Part shown: positions 4,648-11,745 of the stretch, in pieces
Layout of the letters: every line of letters begins with the position of its first letter
Position numbering within the stretch: the first letter of the stretch is position 1
Assembly: GCA_011041895.1 (NCBI GenBank)
Contig: DRAE01000096.1
Location: forward strand, 1 to 11,745
Direction: 5' to 3'
From: Candidatus Bathyarchaeota archaeon
GTDB lineage: Archaea > Thermoproteota > DRAE01
Length of the DNA stretch: 11,745 nucleotides
Notes under the pieces: generated by a model
What the model was told of the DNA's origin: nothing
What the model saw: only the letters and a program-made list of their open reading frames with translations
Databases searched by the model: none
Made by a program: the position numbers and the translations under genes

Positions 4648-7600
4648 ATGGAGTTTCCAACTGTTGAAGATAGAAAACTTTTGGCAAGGCTTTTTATAGA
4701 GAAGCATGGCCTCGTCAAGCATCAGATAGAGTCATTTAATAGATTTGTTGAAAGAGGTCTTCAGAAAGTAATTGATCAAAAGAAGGAGCTTGTGATAACT
4801 CCAACTCTCAAAGTAAAGTTTGGAAACATTTCACTTGACAAGTGCCCAATATCGCTTGAAGCTGACAGAACGTACACCAAGCTCACTCCATGGGAGGCAC
4901 GCATGAGAGGACTAACATATGCCACTGACATCTATCTGGAAATGACTCCTGTCAGAACAGATCCCATTACGGGAGCAGAGATAGAAACACTTGGAACATA
5001 TAGGGTGTGCATAGGTAGACTTCCAATAATGGTTAAGTCAAAGTATTGTGTACTCTACAAGAAATCTAGGAAGGAACTCATAGCTTTAAGAGAAGATCCA
5101 GACGACCCTGGAGGATACTTCATAATAAACGGATCTGAGAGAGTTATAGCGTCGCAGGAGGATTTAGTTTCAAATAGAATTCTTTTAACAGCGAAGAAAG
5201 GACCATCTCCAGTTTGTAGCGCTAAAGTCTTCTCGGCTGGCCATGGTATTCGTGTCCCCATAGTTCTTGAAAGAAGAAAAGTTGGCTCCCTTTACCTATC
5301 CCTCCCTTCAGTTCCAGGTAAAATACCTTTGCTAGTGGTCGTGAAAGCTCTAGGAATGGTTTCTGACAGAGATATATGGACGGCCGTAAACCCCCCAGAG
5401 GAAGCTGAGATAGACCTTTACACGGCTATAAATGAAATAAGTAGGTTACGTGAAGTTGCCAAGAGAATAGACATTTCCGACGATATACAAGCTGTGGCTA
5501 AGAAGCTTAAGATATCTGAAAGACGATTACGTGAGCTTTTGAAAGCTCTTTTCGATGTTTCAGACAAGGAAATAAGCAATGCCGTTAATAAAGTAGTTAA
5601 GCACATAGCTAGGAGAACTGAAGCTGCTCATGAGCTTGCCTCAGCCGAGGATATAGGTAAAGTCTTAAAGGAAATACGTAAGGTTACCTTGTCAAATATT
5701 TCAAAGTCTAAGGTAAGATTAGCGATAATAGATGAAGAAATCTATAAGATTATAAAAGAGTTAGAAAAGAAGGGTAAAATAGCTGAACTTCCAAACAATG
5801 TAAAACAGGCAATAGCAAAGGTTTCGAAGGAACTCTTTAACATTTTCTCAGATCACAAGGTAACCGAAGCTTCGGAAAGACTTAGAATATCTGTAGATGA
5901 AATCAATAAAATTGTGCGAGCAATATTCGAGGCAGCCGAAAGAAAGGCTTGCCTCGACTTCATAGGTAGAAGAGTAGCTCTAGGCTTAGCCTTGAGGCAT
6001 AGAGTTCTCCGTGCTCAAATTATACTGGATAGGCTTCTACTTCCACATATAGGCATCAAGCCAGAGGACGATGTAAGGTACAAGAAAGCAAAGTATCTCT
6101 GTCTCATGGCTAGAAGAGTTTTAGAGCTTGCATATGGAAAAAGGGCACCAGACGATAAAGACCACTGTGCAGCTAAGAGAGTTAAATGTGCTGGCGACTT
6201 ACTGGAGATACAATTTCAGGCAGCTTTCAACATGTTATGTAACAACATAAAGTTCCAACTTCAGAGAGCACTTGCACGAAAAGGAGCTGAAAGACAGATA
6301 AAGCATCTATTAGAAAATGCCATAAGAGCTGACATTTTGACACAGCACATAAAGCATGCGCTCGCAACTGGAAACTGGGCCAATAAGCGGGTTGGAGTAA
6401 GTCAGCTTCTGGACAGGAAAAATTACATTTCTGCAATAAGTCACTTACGAAGAGTGGTCTCACCACTTACAAGAGAGCAGTCACACTTCGAGGCTAGAGA
6501 TTTGCATCCAACACATTGGGGAAGGCTATGTATATATGAAACCCCTGAGGGAATAAATTGTGGATTAGTTAAAAACCTAGCTTTTTCAGCGGAGGTCTCC
6601 ATGGGCATAGATGAAAGGATAATCCTAAGGCATCTCCTCAGACTAGGCATAATTCCTGAAGTTCCTTTGGAAGAGCTTCACAAATACGCTCAAGTATTCC
6701 TAAATGGTAGGCCCATAGGATACGTTGAAAATGGCAGAGAATTTGCTGAGAAAATTAGAGAGGAACGTAGAAAAGGAAAGATCAGCGATCAAGTAAATGT
6801 TGCATACTATGAAGACGTTAATGAAGTCTATGTCGAATGTGATGCCGGAAGACTTAGAAGGCCTCTCCTAGTTGTTAAAAATGGTAGACCTGTGCTGACA
6901 GAAGAGCATATGAAACTTCTCAGAGAAGGTAAATGGGACTGGGATGACCTAGTCAGAAATGGTATAGTTGAATACCTTGACGCTGAGGAAGAGGAAAACG
7001 CCTATGTAGCTATAGACCCAAAGGATCTAACACCGGAACACACTCACTTGGAGATAGCTCCATGGATGATATTCGGCGTACCTGCTTCAGTCATTCCATT
7101 TGCTGAATGCAACAACGCCCCAAGAAACTCATACGAGGCCACGATGGTTAAACAGTCAATAGGCTACTTCATGCCAAACGTTAGATACAGAACAGATACT
7201 CGATTCCATGTGCTACACTACTCACAAAAGCCACTTGTTACAACTGCTGGAATCTCACTTATAGGCGAAGATAAGATACCAGGTCAAAACTTCATAGTGG
7301 CAGTTCTCTCCTATACTGGATACAACATTGAGGACGCTATCATCTTGAATAAGGCTGCTATTGATAGAGGATTGGCACGATCTACATTCTACAGATGCTA
7401 CAAGGCTGAAGAGCTAAAGTATCCAAGCGGGGAACAAGATAGATTCGAGAAGCCAGATTACGATGTAAGAGGAAGAAAAGAAGAGGAAGCATATAGGCAT
7501 CTGGAAGACGATGGAATAGTGGCTTTAGAGGCTAAACTGAAGGAATATGATGTAATCGTTGGAAGAACAAGTCCACCAAGATTCCTAAGCGAGTATGAGA

Positions 7601-8478
7601 GACCAACCATAACTAGAAGAGACACCTCAGTTACGGTCGTGCATGGAGGACAAGGCGTAGCGGACAAGGTTTTTCTAACGGTCACAAGTGAAGGAAACAG
7701 ACTTGTAAAAGTGATCCTAAGAGACCTTAGAATCCCGGAGATAGGTGACAAGTTTGCTTCAAGACATGGTCAAAAAGGAGTGATTGGAATAATCCTGCCA
7801 GAAGAGGACATGCCCTTCACAAGAGATGGAATAGTTCCCGACCTAATAATTAATCCACATGCATTCCCGTCAAGAATGACCATGGGACAGCCATATGAGA
7901 GCATAGCAGGTAAAATAGCTGCATTAAAGGGAGAGCCCATGGACGGAACAGTATTCTACCATCCATCACCAGAGGAACTATACAGGGAACTGGTGAGACT
8001 AGGTTTCAGATACAACGGTGAAGAAGTGCTTTACAATGGAGTAACTGGGGAAAAGATGAAGGCCAAGATCTTCATAGGCGTAGTCTTCTATCAGAGACTC
8101 CATCATATGGTAGCTGACAAAATGCATGCAAGGGCAACTGGTCCAATAGAGCTGCTCACGAGGCAGCCAACTGAAGGAAAGGCGAGAGAGGGAGGATTAA
8201 AGTTTGGTGAAATGGAGAAAGACTGTCTAGTAGCATACGGTGCCACCATGAACCTCAGGGAGAGAATGCTTGAGGTGTCAGACAAATATCTAGCCTATGT
8301 CTGTGAAGTATGTGGCTCCCTTGCATATTATGACAGGGTAAGAAACGAGTATGTATGCCCATACTGCAAAGAAAAAGGAAAGGTATCCGGCGTATACATA
8401 CCATATGCCTTCAAGCTGCTCCTTCAAGAGCTTCTCGCACTAGGCGTAAGAACAAGAATTCATCTAGGTGAGGAGTGA
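4648..8478 (+). CDS. rpoB: RNA polymerase subunit B (undivided), with an extra helical segment
   Basis: The second-largest RNA polymerase subunit (beta/Rpb2), forming much of the catalytic cleft. The gene is undivided, unlike the split B'/B'' of many euryarchaea. Conserved segments in order: GSERVIASQE (162-171), DFIGRRVALG (437-446), PDDKDHCAAKRV (501-512), ALATGNWANKRVGVSQLLDR (571-590), SHLRRV (598-603), FEARDLHPTHWGRLC (614-628), ETPEGINCGLVKNLA (631-645), GYNIEDAIILN (891-901), GDKFASRHGQKGVIG (1033-1047) and the C-terminal zinc site C1219/C1222/C1237/C1240. At 1276 residues it is about 150 longer than typical undivided archaeal RpoB (about 1,120-1,130). The excess lies between ALGMVSD (234-240) and CLDFIG (435-440). 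GAGGTGG at 4635-4641 precedes the ATG by 6 bases. It is translated in tandem with rpoH (1-bp gap) and rpoA1 (1-base overlap). Confidence 0.98.
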   Translation: MEFPTVEDRKLLARLFIEKHGLVKHQIESFNRFVERGLQKVIDQKKELVITPTLKVKFGNISLDKCPISLEADRTYTKLTPWEARMRGLTYATDIYLEMTPVRTDPITGAEIETLGTYRVCIGRLPIMVKSKYCVLYKKSRKELIALREDPDDPGGYFIINGSERVIASQEDLVSNRILLTAKKGPSPVCSAKVFSAGHGIRVPIVLERRKVGSLYLSLPSVPGKIPLLVVVKALGMVSDRDIWTAVNPPEEAEIDLYTAINEISRLREVAKRIDISDDIQAVAKKLKISERRLRELLKALFDVSDKEISNAVNKVVKHIARRTEAAHELASAEDIGKVLKEIRKVTLSNISKSKVRLAIIDEEIYKIIKELEKKGKIAELPNNVKQAIAKVSKELFNIFSDHKVTEASERLRISVDEINKIVRAIFEAAERKACLDFIGRRVALGLALRHRVLRAQIILDRLLLPHIGIKPEDDVRYKKAKYLCLMARRVLELAYGKRAPDDKDHCAAKRVKCAGDLLEIQFQAAFNMLCNNIKFQLQRALARKGAERQIKHLLENAIRADILTQHIKHALATGNWANKRVGVSQLLDRKNYISAISHLRRVVSPLTREQSHFEARDLHPTHWGRLCIYETPEGINCGLVKNLAFSAEVSMGIDERIILRHLLRLGIIPEVPLEELHKYAQVFLNGRPIGYVENGREFAEKIREERRKGKISDQVNVAYYEDVNEVYVECDAGRLRRPLLVVKNGRPVLTEEHMKLLREGKWDWDDLVRNGIVEYLDAEEEENAYVAIDPKDLTPEHTHLEIAPWMIFGVPASVIPFAECNNAPRNSYEATMVKQSIGYFMPNVRYRTDTRFHVLHYSQKPLVTTAGISLIGEDKIPGQNFIVAVLSYTGYNIEDAIILNKAAIDRGLARSTFYRCYKAEELKYPSGEQDRFEKPDYDVRGRKEEEAYRHLEDDGIVALEAKLKEYDVIVGRTSPPRFLSEYERPTITRRDTSVTVVHGGQGVADKVFLTVTSEGNRLVKVILRDLRIPEIGDKFASRHGQKGVIGIILPEEDMPFTRDGIVPDLIINPHAFPSRMTMGQPYESIAGKIAALKGEPMDGTVFYHPSPEELYRELVRLGFRYNGEEVLYNGVTGEKMKAKIFIGVVFYQRLHHMVADKMHARATGPIELLTRQPTEGKAREGGLKFGEMEKDCLVAYGATMNLRERMLEVSDKYLAYVCEVCGSLAYYDRVRNEYVCPYCKEKGKVSGVYIPYAFKLLLQELLALGVRTRIHLGEE
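5389..5946 (+). other. Lineage-specific helical insertion region within RpoB
   Basis: RpoB residues 248-433. Most relatives, as I recall Sulfolobus and Thermococcus, have only about 40 residues here, so roughly 145 are extra. The segment is rich in Lys, Glu, Ile, Leu and Ala, has almost no Pro or Gly, and reads as consecutive helices. Two sub-segments look alike and like helix-turn-helix units: 282-304 (AxxKKLKISERRLRELLKAL) and 407-429 (ExSERLRISVDEINKIVRAI). A third 'IS' turn at 351-352 is spaced 62-63 residues from the others. The reading frame and codon use continue those of the flanking gene. Confidence 0.7.
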
Positions 8479-11132
8479 TGTCCGTCCCTATAAAAAAGAT
8501 TAAGAAGATAAGCTTTGAGCCAGCATCACCAGACTATATTAGAAGAATTTCAGTAGTCGAAGTAACCTCATCTGACATCTACGATGAAGATGGATTTCCA
8601 AAGAGGAAAGGTTTATCCGATAGAAGACTAGGATTAATCGAGCCCTATGGAAGATGCGAAACCTGTGGTTGTCCATCTTATACTTGTCCGGGGCACTTCG
8701 GCCACATCGAGTTAGCCAGACCAGTCATTCATCCGCTTTACGCTAAGAAAATCCATGAAATACTTTCAGCGACATGCCGAAGATGCAGCAGAATACTTCT
8801 TCCAAAGGAAGTACTCAAGAGGTATTATAGGAGAATGCGCGAATACTACGAGAAAAATGGCTTTCTAAGCGAGGAAATAGCTAAGGAGATAGTTCAAAAA
8901 GCTAAAAACGTTAAGTACTGCCCACACTGTGGGGCTGAACAGTATAAAATAACCCTTGTAGGTGCTACCTCATTTTATGAAAAAACTCCGTATGGAGAAG
9001 AGTTGCTTCTACCAGCTCAAATAAGACAAAGGCTAACTCTAATATCAGATGAGGATGCACGTTTACTGGGCGTGATTACAAGACCTGAATACATGGTGCT
9101 GACAGTTTTACCAGTTCCCCCACCAGCCGTTAGGCCTTCAGTATTTCTGGAATCAGGTGAAAGGGCAGAGGATGATCTCACACACAAGCTGACGGATATA
9201 ATCAGGATAAATAACAGGCTCAGAGAGAACATTGAAGCTGGCGCCCCACAGATCATCGTTGAAGACCTATCTAATCTCCTACAGTATCACGTTACAACAT
9301 ACATAGACAACAGTATGCCTGGAATTCCACCGGCAAAGCATAGATCTGGGAGACCACTGAAGGGGATAGCACAGAGACTAGAGGGTAAAATGGGGAGATT
9401 CAGGAAAAACCTAGTTGGAAAAAGAGTTAACTTCTCAGCTAGAACCGTCATATCACCTGACCCATACCTTGAGATAGATGAAGTCGGCGTTCCAATAGAG
9501 ATAGCCAAGATCCTGACTGTGCCTGAGAGAGTAACTGAGTACAACATTGAGAAGTTGAGAAAGCTTATCATGAATGGAGCTGACAAGTATCCAGGAGTAA
9601 ACTACATTATCAGACCAGACGGTAGGAAGAGAAACTTAAGGTTCATAAAGGATCCAGAGAAGCTGAAGAAGATAGCTGAATCCATAGAGCCTGGCTACAT
9701 TGTGGAAAGACATCTAATGGATGGTGACATTGTCCTATTCAATAGACAACCTAGTCTACATAGACTTTCAATGATGGCCCACAGGGTGCGTGTCCTCCCA
9801 TATAAGACATTTAGGTTACACTTGTTCGTATGTCCACCGTACAACGCTGACTTCGACGGAGACGAGATGAACTTACACGTTCCACAAGCCAGAGAGGCGC
9901 AGGCTGAGGCTAGACTGCTCATGAATGTAATAAATCAGATACTGACCCCACGATATGGCGGCCCAATAATGGGAGCCCTCCACGATTTCATCACTTCAGC
10001 TTATTTACTCACGAAGAAGACAACCCTTCTGACCAAAAAAGAAGTTTGGGAGCTTCTAGCAAATATAGGCTATACAGGACCTCTCCCAGAGCCAGCTATA
10101 AGGAAGCCAAAGGAGCTATGGACTGGAAAACAGATATTCAGCATCCTTCTCCCAGAGGGGTTAACCTACTCGTTAAAGGCAAAGATATGTGAGGCCTGTG
10201 AAGAATGTAAGAAGGAAGACTGCCCATATGATGCCTATGTCCTGGTCATAAATGGAAAGCTCCTCCTAGGAGTAATTGACAAGAAATCCATAGGTCCAGA
10301 ACAGCCTGAAAGCATTCTACACGTAATTGCAAAAGATTACGGAAATGAATTCGCAGCAGACTTCCTAAATAAACTTTCACGTATATTGCTCTCCTTCCTA
10401 GATAGACACGGATTCTCCATTGCACCAACGGATATAGATGTCCCCGAGGAGGCAAAGCGTGTAGCTAAGAAGAAAATGGATGAAATCAAGCGAAAAGTGC
10501 AAGAGCTTATTGAAATCTATAAGAGAGGAGAACTCAAGAGACTTCCAGGTCATACACTTAGAGAAACCCTTGAAATGAAGATAATGCAGATTCTTGCGGA
10601 AGGTCGAGACTCTCTTGGAGAAATAATTAGTAGGTATATTAAAAGAGAGTCTCCAACAGCCTTGATTACTAGAACTGGAGCCAGAGGAAATCCACTTAAC
10701 ATCACTCAAACAGCAGCTTGCCTAGGTCAGCAATCTATTAGAGGAGAAAGAGTCCTAAGAGGATTCAAGCATAGAACTCTATCACATTTCAAGCAGTATG
10801 ACCTAGGGCCAGAAGCTCACGGGTTCGTCTTCTCAAACTACAAGGATGGCCTAACCCCACTTGAGCTATTCTTCCACGCTATGGGAGGCAGAGAATCCTT
10901 GGTGGATACCGCTGTCAGAACTTCACAGAGCGGATATATGTACCGAAGACTGCTATACGCATTGGAGGATCTGTACGTGGACTATGATGGAACGGTTAGA
11001 GACGCTGACAGAAACATTATACAGTTCAAGTATGGTGGAGATGGTATAAGTGTTGCAAAGTCAGACCATGGTAAGGCTGTAAACGTTAAGAAGATAGTGG
11101 AAGCTGTGTTGATGACGGAGGGAGCTAAATGA
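8478..11132 (+). CDS. rpoA1: RNA polymerase subunit A' (large subunit, N-terminal part)
   Basis: The N-terminal part of the largest RNA polymerase subunit (beta'/Rpb1), 884 residues, the usual length for archaeal A'. It carries the catalytic NADFDGDE motif, with Mg2+-binding D458, D460 and D462. Zinc sites are C60/C63/C70/H73 in the clamp ([17 protein letters not shown]) and C100/C103/C148/C151; a further CxxCxxCxxxxC cluster lies at 571-582. [16 protein letters not shown] (314-329) and [16 protein letters not shown] (422-437) are standard. The bridge helix follows at about 792-830 ([20 protein letters not shown] onwards). Residue 822 in the bridge helix is Tyr (GYMYRRL), where archaeal and eukaryotic enzymes normally have Gln. 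The start is the ATG at 8478, sharing its A with the rpoB TGA and preceded by GGTGAGG (8467-8473). A GTG directly before it (8475) is a less likely start. Confidence 0.98.
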   Translation: MSVPIKKIKKISFEPASPDYIRRISVVEVTSSDIYDEDGFPKRKGLSDRRLGLIEPYGRCETCGCPSYTCPGHFGHIELARPVIHPLYAKKIHEILSATCRRCSRILLPKEVLKRYYRRMREYYEKNGFLSEEIAKEIVQKAKNVKYCPHCGAEQYKITLVGATSFYEKTPYGEELLLPAQIRQRLTLISDEDARLLGVITRPEYMVLTVLPVPPPAVRPSVFLESGERAEDDLTHKLTDIIRINNRLRENIEAGAPQIIVEDLSNLLQYHVTTYIDNSMPGIPPAKHRSGRPLKGIAQRLEGKMGRFRKNLVGKRVNFSARTVISPDPYLEIDEVGVPIEIAKILTVPERVTEYNIEKLRKLIMNGADKYPGVNYIIRPDGRKRNLRFIKDPEKLKKIAESIEPGYIVERHLMDGDIVLFNRQPSLHRLSMMAHRVRVLPYKTFRLHLFVCPPYNADFDGDEMNLHVPQAREAQAEARLLMNVINQILTPRYGGPIMGALHDFITSAYLLTKKTTLLTKKEVWELLANIGYTGPLPEPAIRKPKELWTGKQIFSILLPEGLTYSLKAKICEACEECKKEDCPYDAYVLVINGKLLLGVIDKKSIGPEQPESILHVIAKDYGNEFAADFLNKLSRILLSFLDRHGFSIAPTDIDVPEEAKRVAKKKMDEIKRKVQELIEIYKRGELKRLPGHTLRETLEMKIMQILAEGRDSLGEIISRYIKRESPTALITRTGARGNPLNITQTAACLGQQSIRGERVLRGFKHRTLSHFKQYDLGPEAHGFVFSNYKDGLTPLELFFHAMGGRESLVDTAVRTSQSGYMYRRLLYALEDLYVDYDGTVRDADRNIIQFKYGGDGISVAKSDHGKAVNVKKIVEAVLMTEGAK

Positions 11133-11745
11133 AAAGTGGAATGCCAAAGGAGATTTTGGAGTTCATAGACGAGGAACTGAAAAAGGTTCAAGGTGAACTC
11201 TCAGATAAAATCCTAACAGAGCTAAGGGAGGAGCTTATATCCCAGAGAGTAACAGACAAGGATCTGATAGTTAAGATCATTAAGGAGGTTGTCAAGAGAT
11301 ATCGTAGATCACTCCTAGATCCCGGAGAAACTATTGGTACAGTTACTGCACAGTCAATAAGCGAGCCTGCGACTCAGATGACTCTCAGAACATTCCACTA
11401 CGCTGGAGTTAGGGAAATCAACGTTACATTGGGTCTTCCCAGAATAATTGAGATACTAGACGCTAGAAGACAACCCTCTACCCCCATCATGACTGTTTAC
11501 CTCAGACCACCCTATAACAAGGTTCTTTCAAAGGCAAGAGAAGTTGCAAGTAAAATAGAGGAAACCACAGCAGAAGATCTTACCAGAGACATTGAAACAG
11601 ACATTCTCACATCGACTATTAGAGTGATCTTAGATGAACATTCACTCGAGGAGAGAGGGGTTACAGCAGAGCAAGTCTATGAAAGGATCAATGAGGCTGT
11701 TGGTAAGAAAATTCTCGTCGAAATGGAAGGAAAAAATATCATAGC
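11129..11745 (+). CDS. rpoA2: RNA polymerase subunit A'' (large subunit, C-terminal part), 3' end missing
   Basis: The C-terminal part of the largest RNA polymerase subunit, which completes the active site with A'. The ATG overlaps the rpoA1 TGA (ATGA, 11129-11132). The frame stays open for 205 codons to the window end; family members are about 370-400 residues, so roughly half is present. The trigger-loop region is clear: [13 protein letters not shown] (63-75), [13 protein letters not shown] (82-94), [16 protein letters not shown] (98-113). Within it the normally invariant AQSIGEP reads AQSISEP, with Ser at residue 78 (codon AGC, 11360-11362), and the following Gly is Ala as in Pol II. The first 60 residues form the usual helical lead-in rich in Glu and Lys. 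Split A'/A'' genes place this organism outside Thaum-, Aig- and Korarchaeota as usually described. Confidence 0.97.
   Translation, partial: MKSGMPKEILEFIDEELKKVQGELSDKILTELREELISQRVTDKDLIVKIIKEVVKRYRRSLLDPGETIGTVTAQSISEPATQMTLRTFHYAGVREINVTLGLPRIIEILDARRQPSTPIMTVYLRPPYNKVLSKAREVASKIEETTAEDLTRDIETDILTSTIRVILDEHSLEERGVTAEQVYERINEAVGKKILVEMEGKNII

Noticed and set aside
5389..5946. Intein or self-splicing insert in rpoB
   Set aside because: No Cys/Ser-led N-terminal splice block, no terminal His-Asn followed by Cys/Ser/Thr, no homing-endonuclease motif, and the length and helical composition fit an ordinary in-frame protein segment.
8475..8477. GTG start for rpoA1
   Set aside because: The adjacent ATG at 8478 is the stronger codon, overlaps the rpoB stop in the usual way, and has a good Shine-Dalgarno spacing.
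4648..11132. Many antisense ORFs of 60-103 codons in rpoB and rpoA1
   Set aside because: They lie wholly within strongly conserved genes, lack ribosome sites and resemble no family; they are frame shadows.
1..11745. CRISPR array, insertion sequence, toxin-antitoxin or defence system
   Set aside because: No regularly spaced direct repeats, terminal inverted repeats, transposase or nuclease-helicase genes were seen; all space is filled by the listed core genes.

Overview
The window is a compact stretch of archaeal chromosome. Evidence for Archaea: RNA polymerase subunits in the order rpoH, rpoB, rpoA1, rpoA2, an archaeal-lipid prenyltransferase of the UbiA family, a GfcR-type PRTase/HTH protein, tRNA introns at the canonical 37/38 site with bulge-helix-bulge folds, and TATA-like promoters. 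The largest polymerase subunit is split (A' and A'') and the B subunit is in one piece. With the apparent non-catalytic tRNA-splicing endonuclease subunit, this points to a TACK/Thermoproteota-type lineage rather than a methanogen or halophile (split B) or Thaum-, Aig- or Korarchaeota (fused A). The tRNA genes are far richer in G+C than the protein genes, which suggests a thermophile. I cannot name the genus.

Layout. 47-1321 hisS (+) runs tail to tail, with an 8-bp overlap, into a gfcR-like regulator (-). A 44-bp divergent gap separates the regulator from tRNA-Arg(UCG) (+), which is followed after 5 bp by a small gene (+) resembling the structural subunit of the tRNA-splicing endonuclease. 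That gene converges, with 2 bp between stop codons, on a UbiA-family prenyltransferase (-). From 3605 to 4326 lies a tRNA block: Arg(CCU) with a 15-nt intron, Leu(UAA), Thr(GGU), Tyr(GUA) with a 50-nt intron, Asp(GUC) and Lys(CUU). The polymerase operon starts 26 bp after tRNA-Lys: rpoH, rpoB, rpoA1 and rpoA2 with 1-bp or overlapping junctions. rpoA2 runs off the window end. No stretch over about 110 bp is without a gene.

How the genes fit together: nearly everything serves information flow (tRNA charging, tRNA genes and intron removal, transcription). The two exceptions are membrane lipid synthesis and a nucleotide/carbon regulator. Two protein-coding units (the endonuclease-like gene and the whole rpo operon) have no room for a promoter of their own and appear to be transcribed through an upstream tRNA gene.

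Most of the window is ordinary core-genome content. The items most worth following up are an extra helical segment of about 145 residues in RpoB carrying repeated helix-turn-helix-like units, two unusual substitutions in normally near-invariant catalytic-centre motifs of A' and A'', and the tRNA-led transcription units. I see no mobile element, CRISPR array or unknown multi-gene system.
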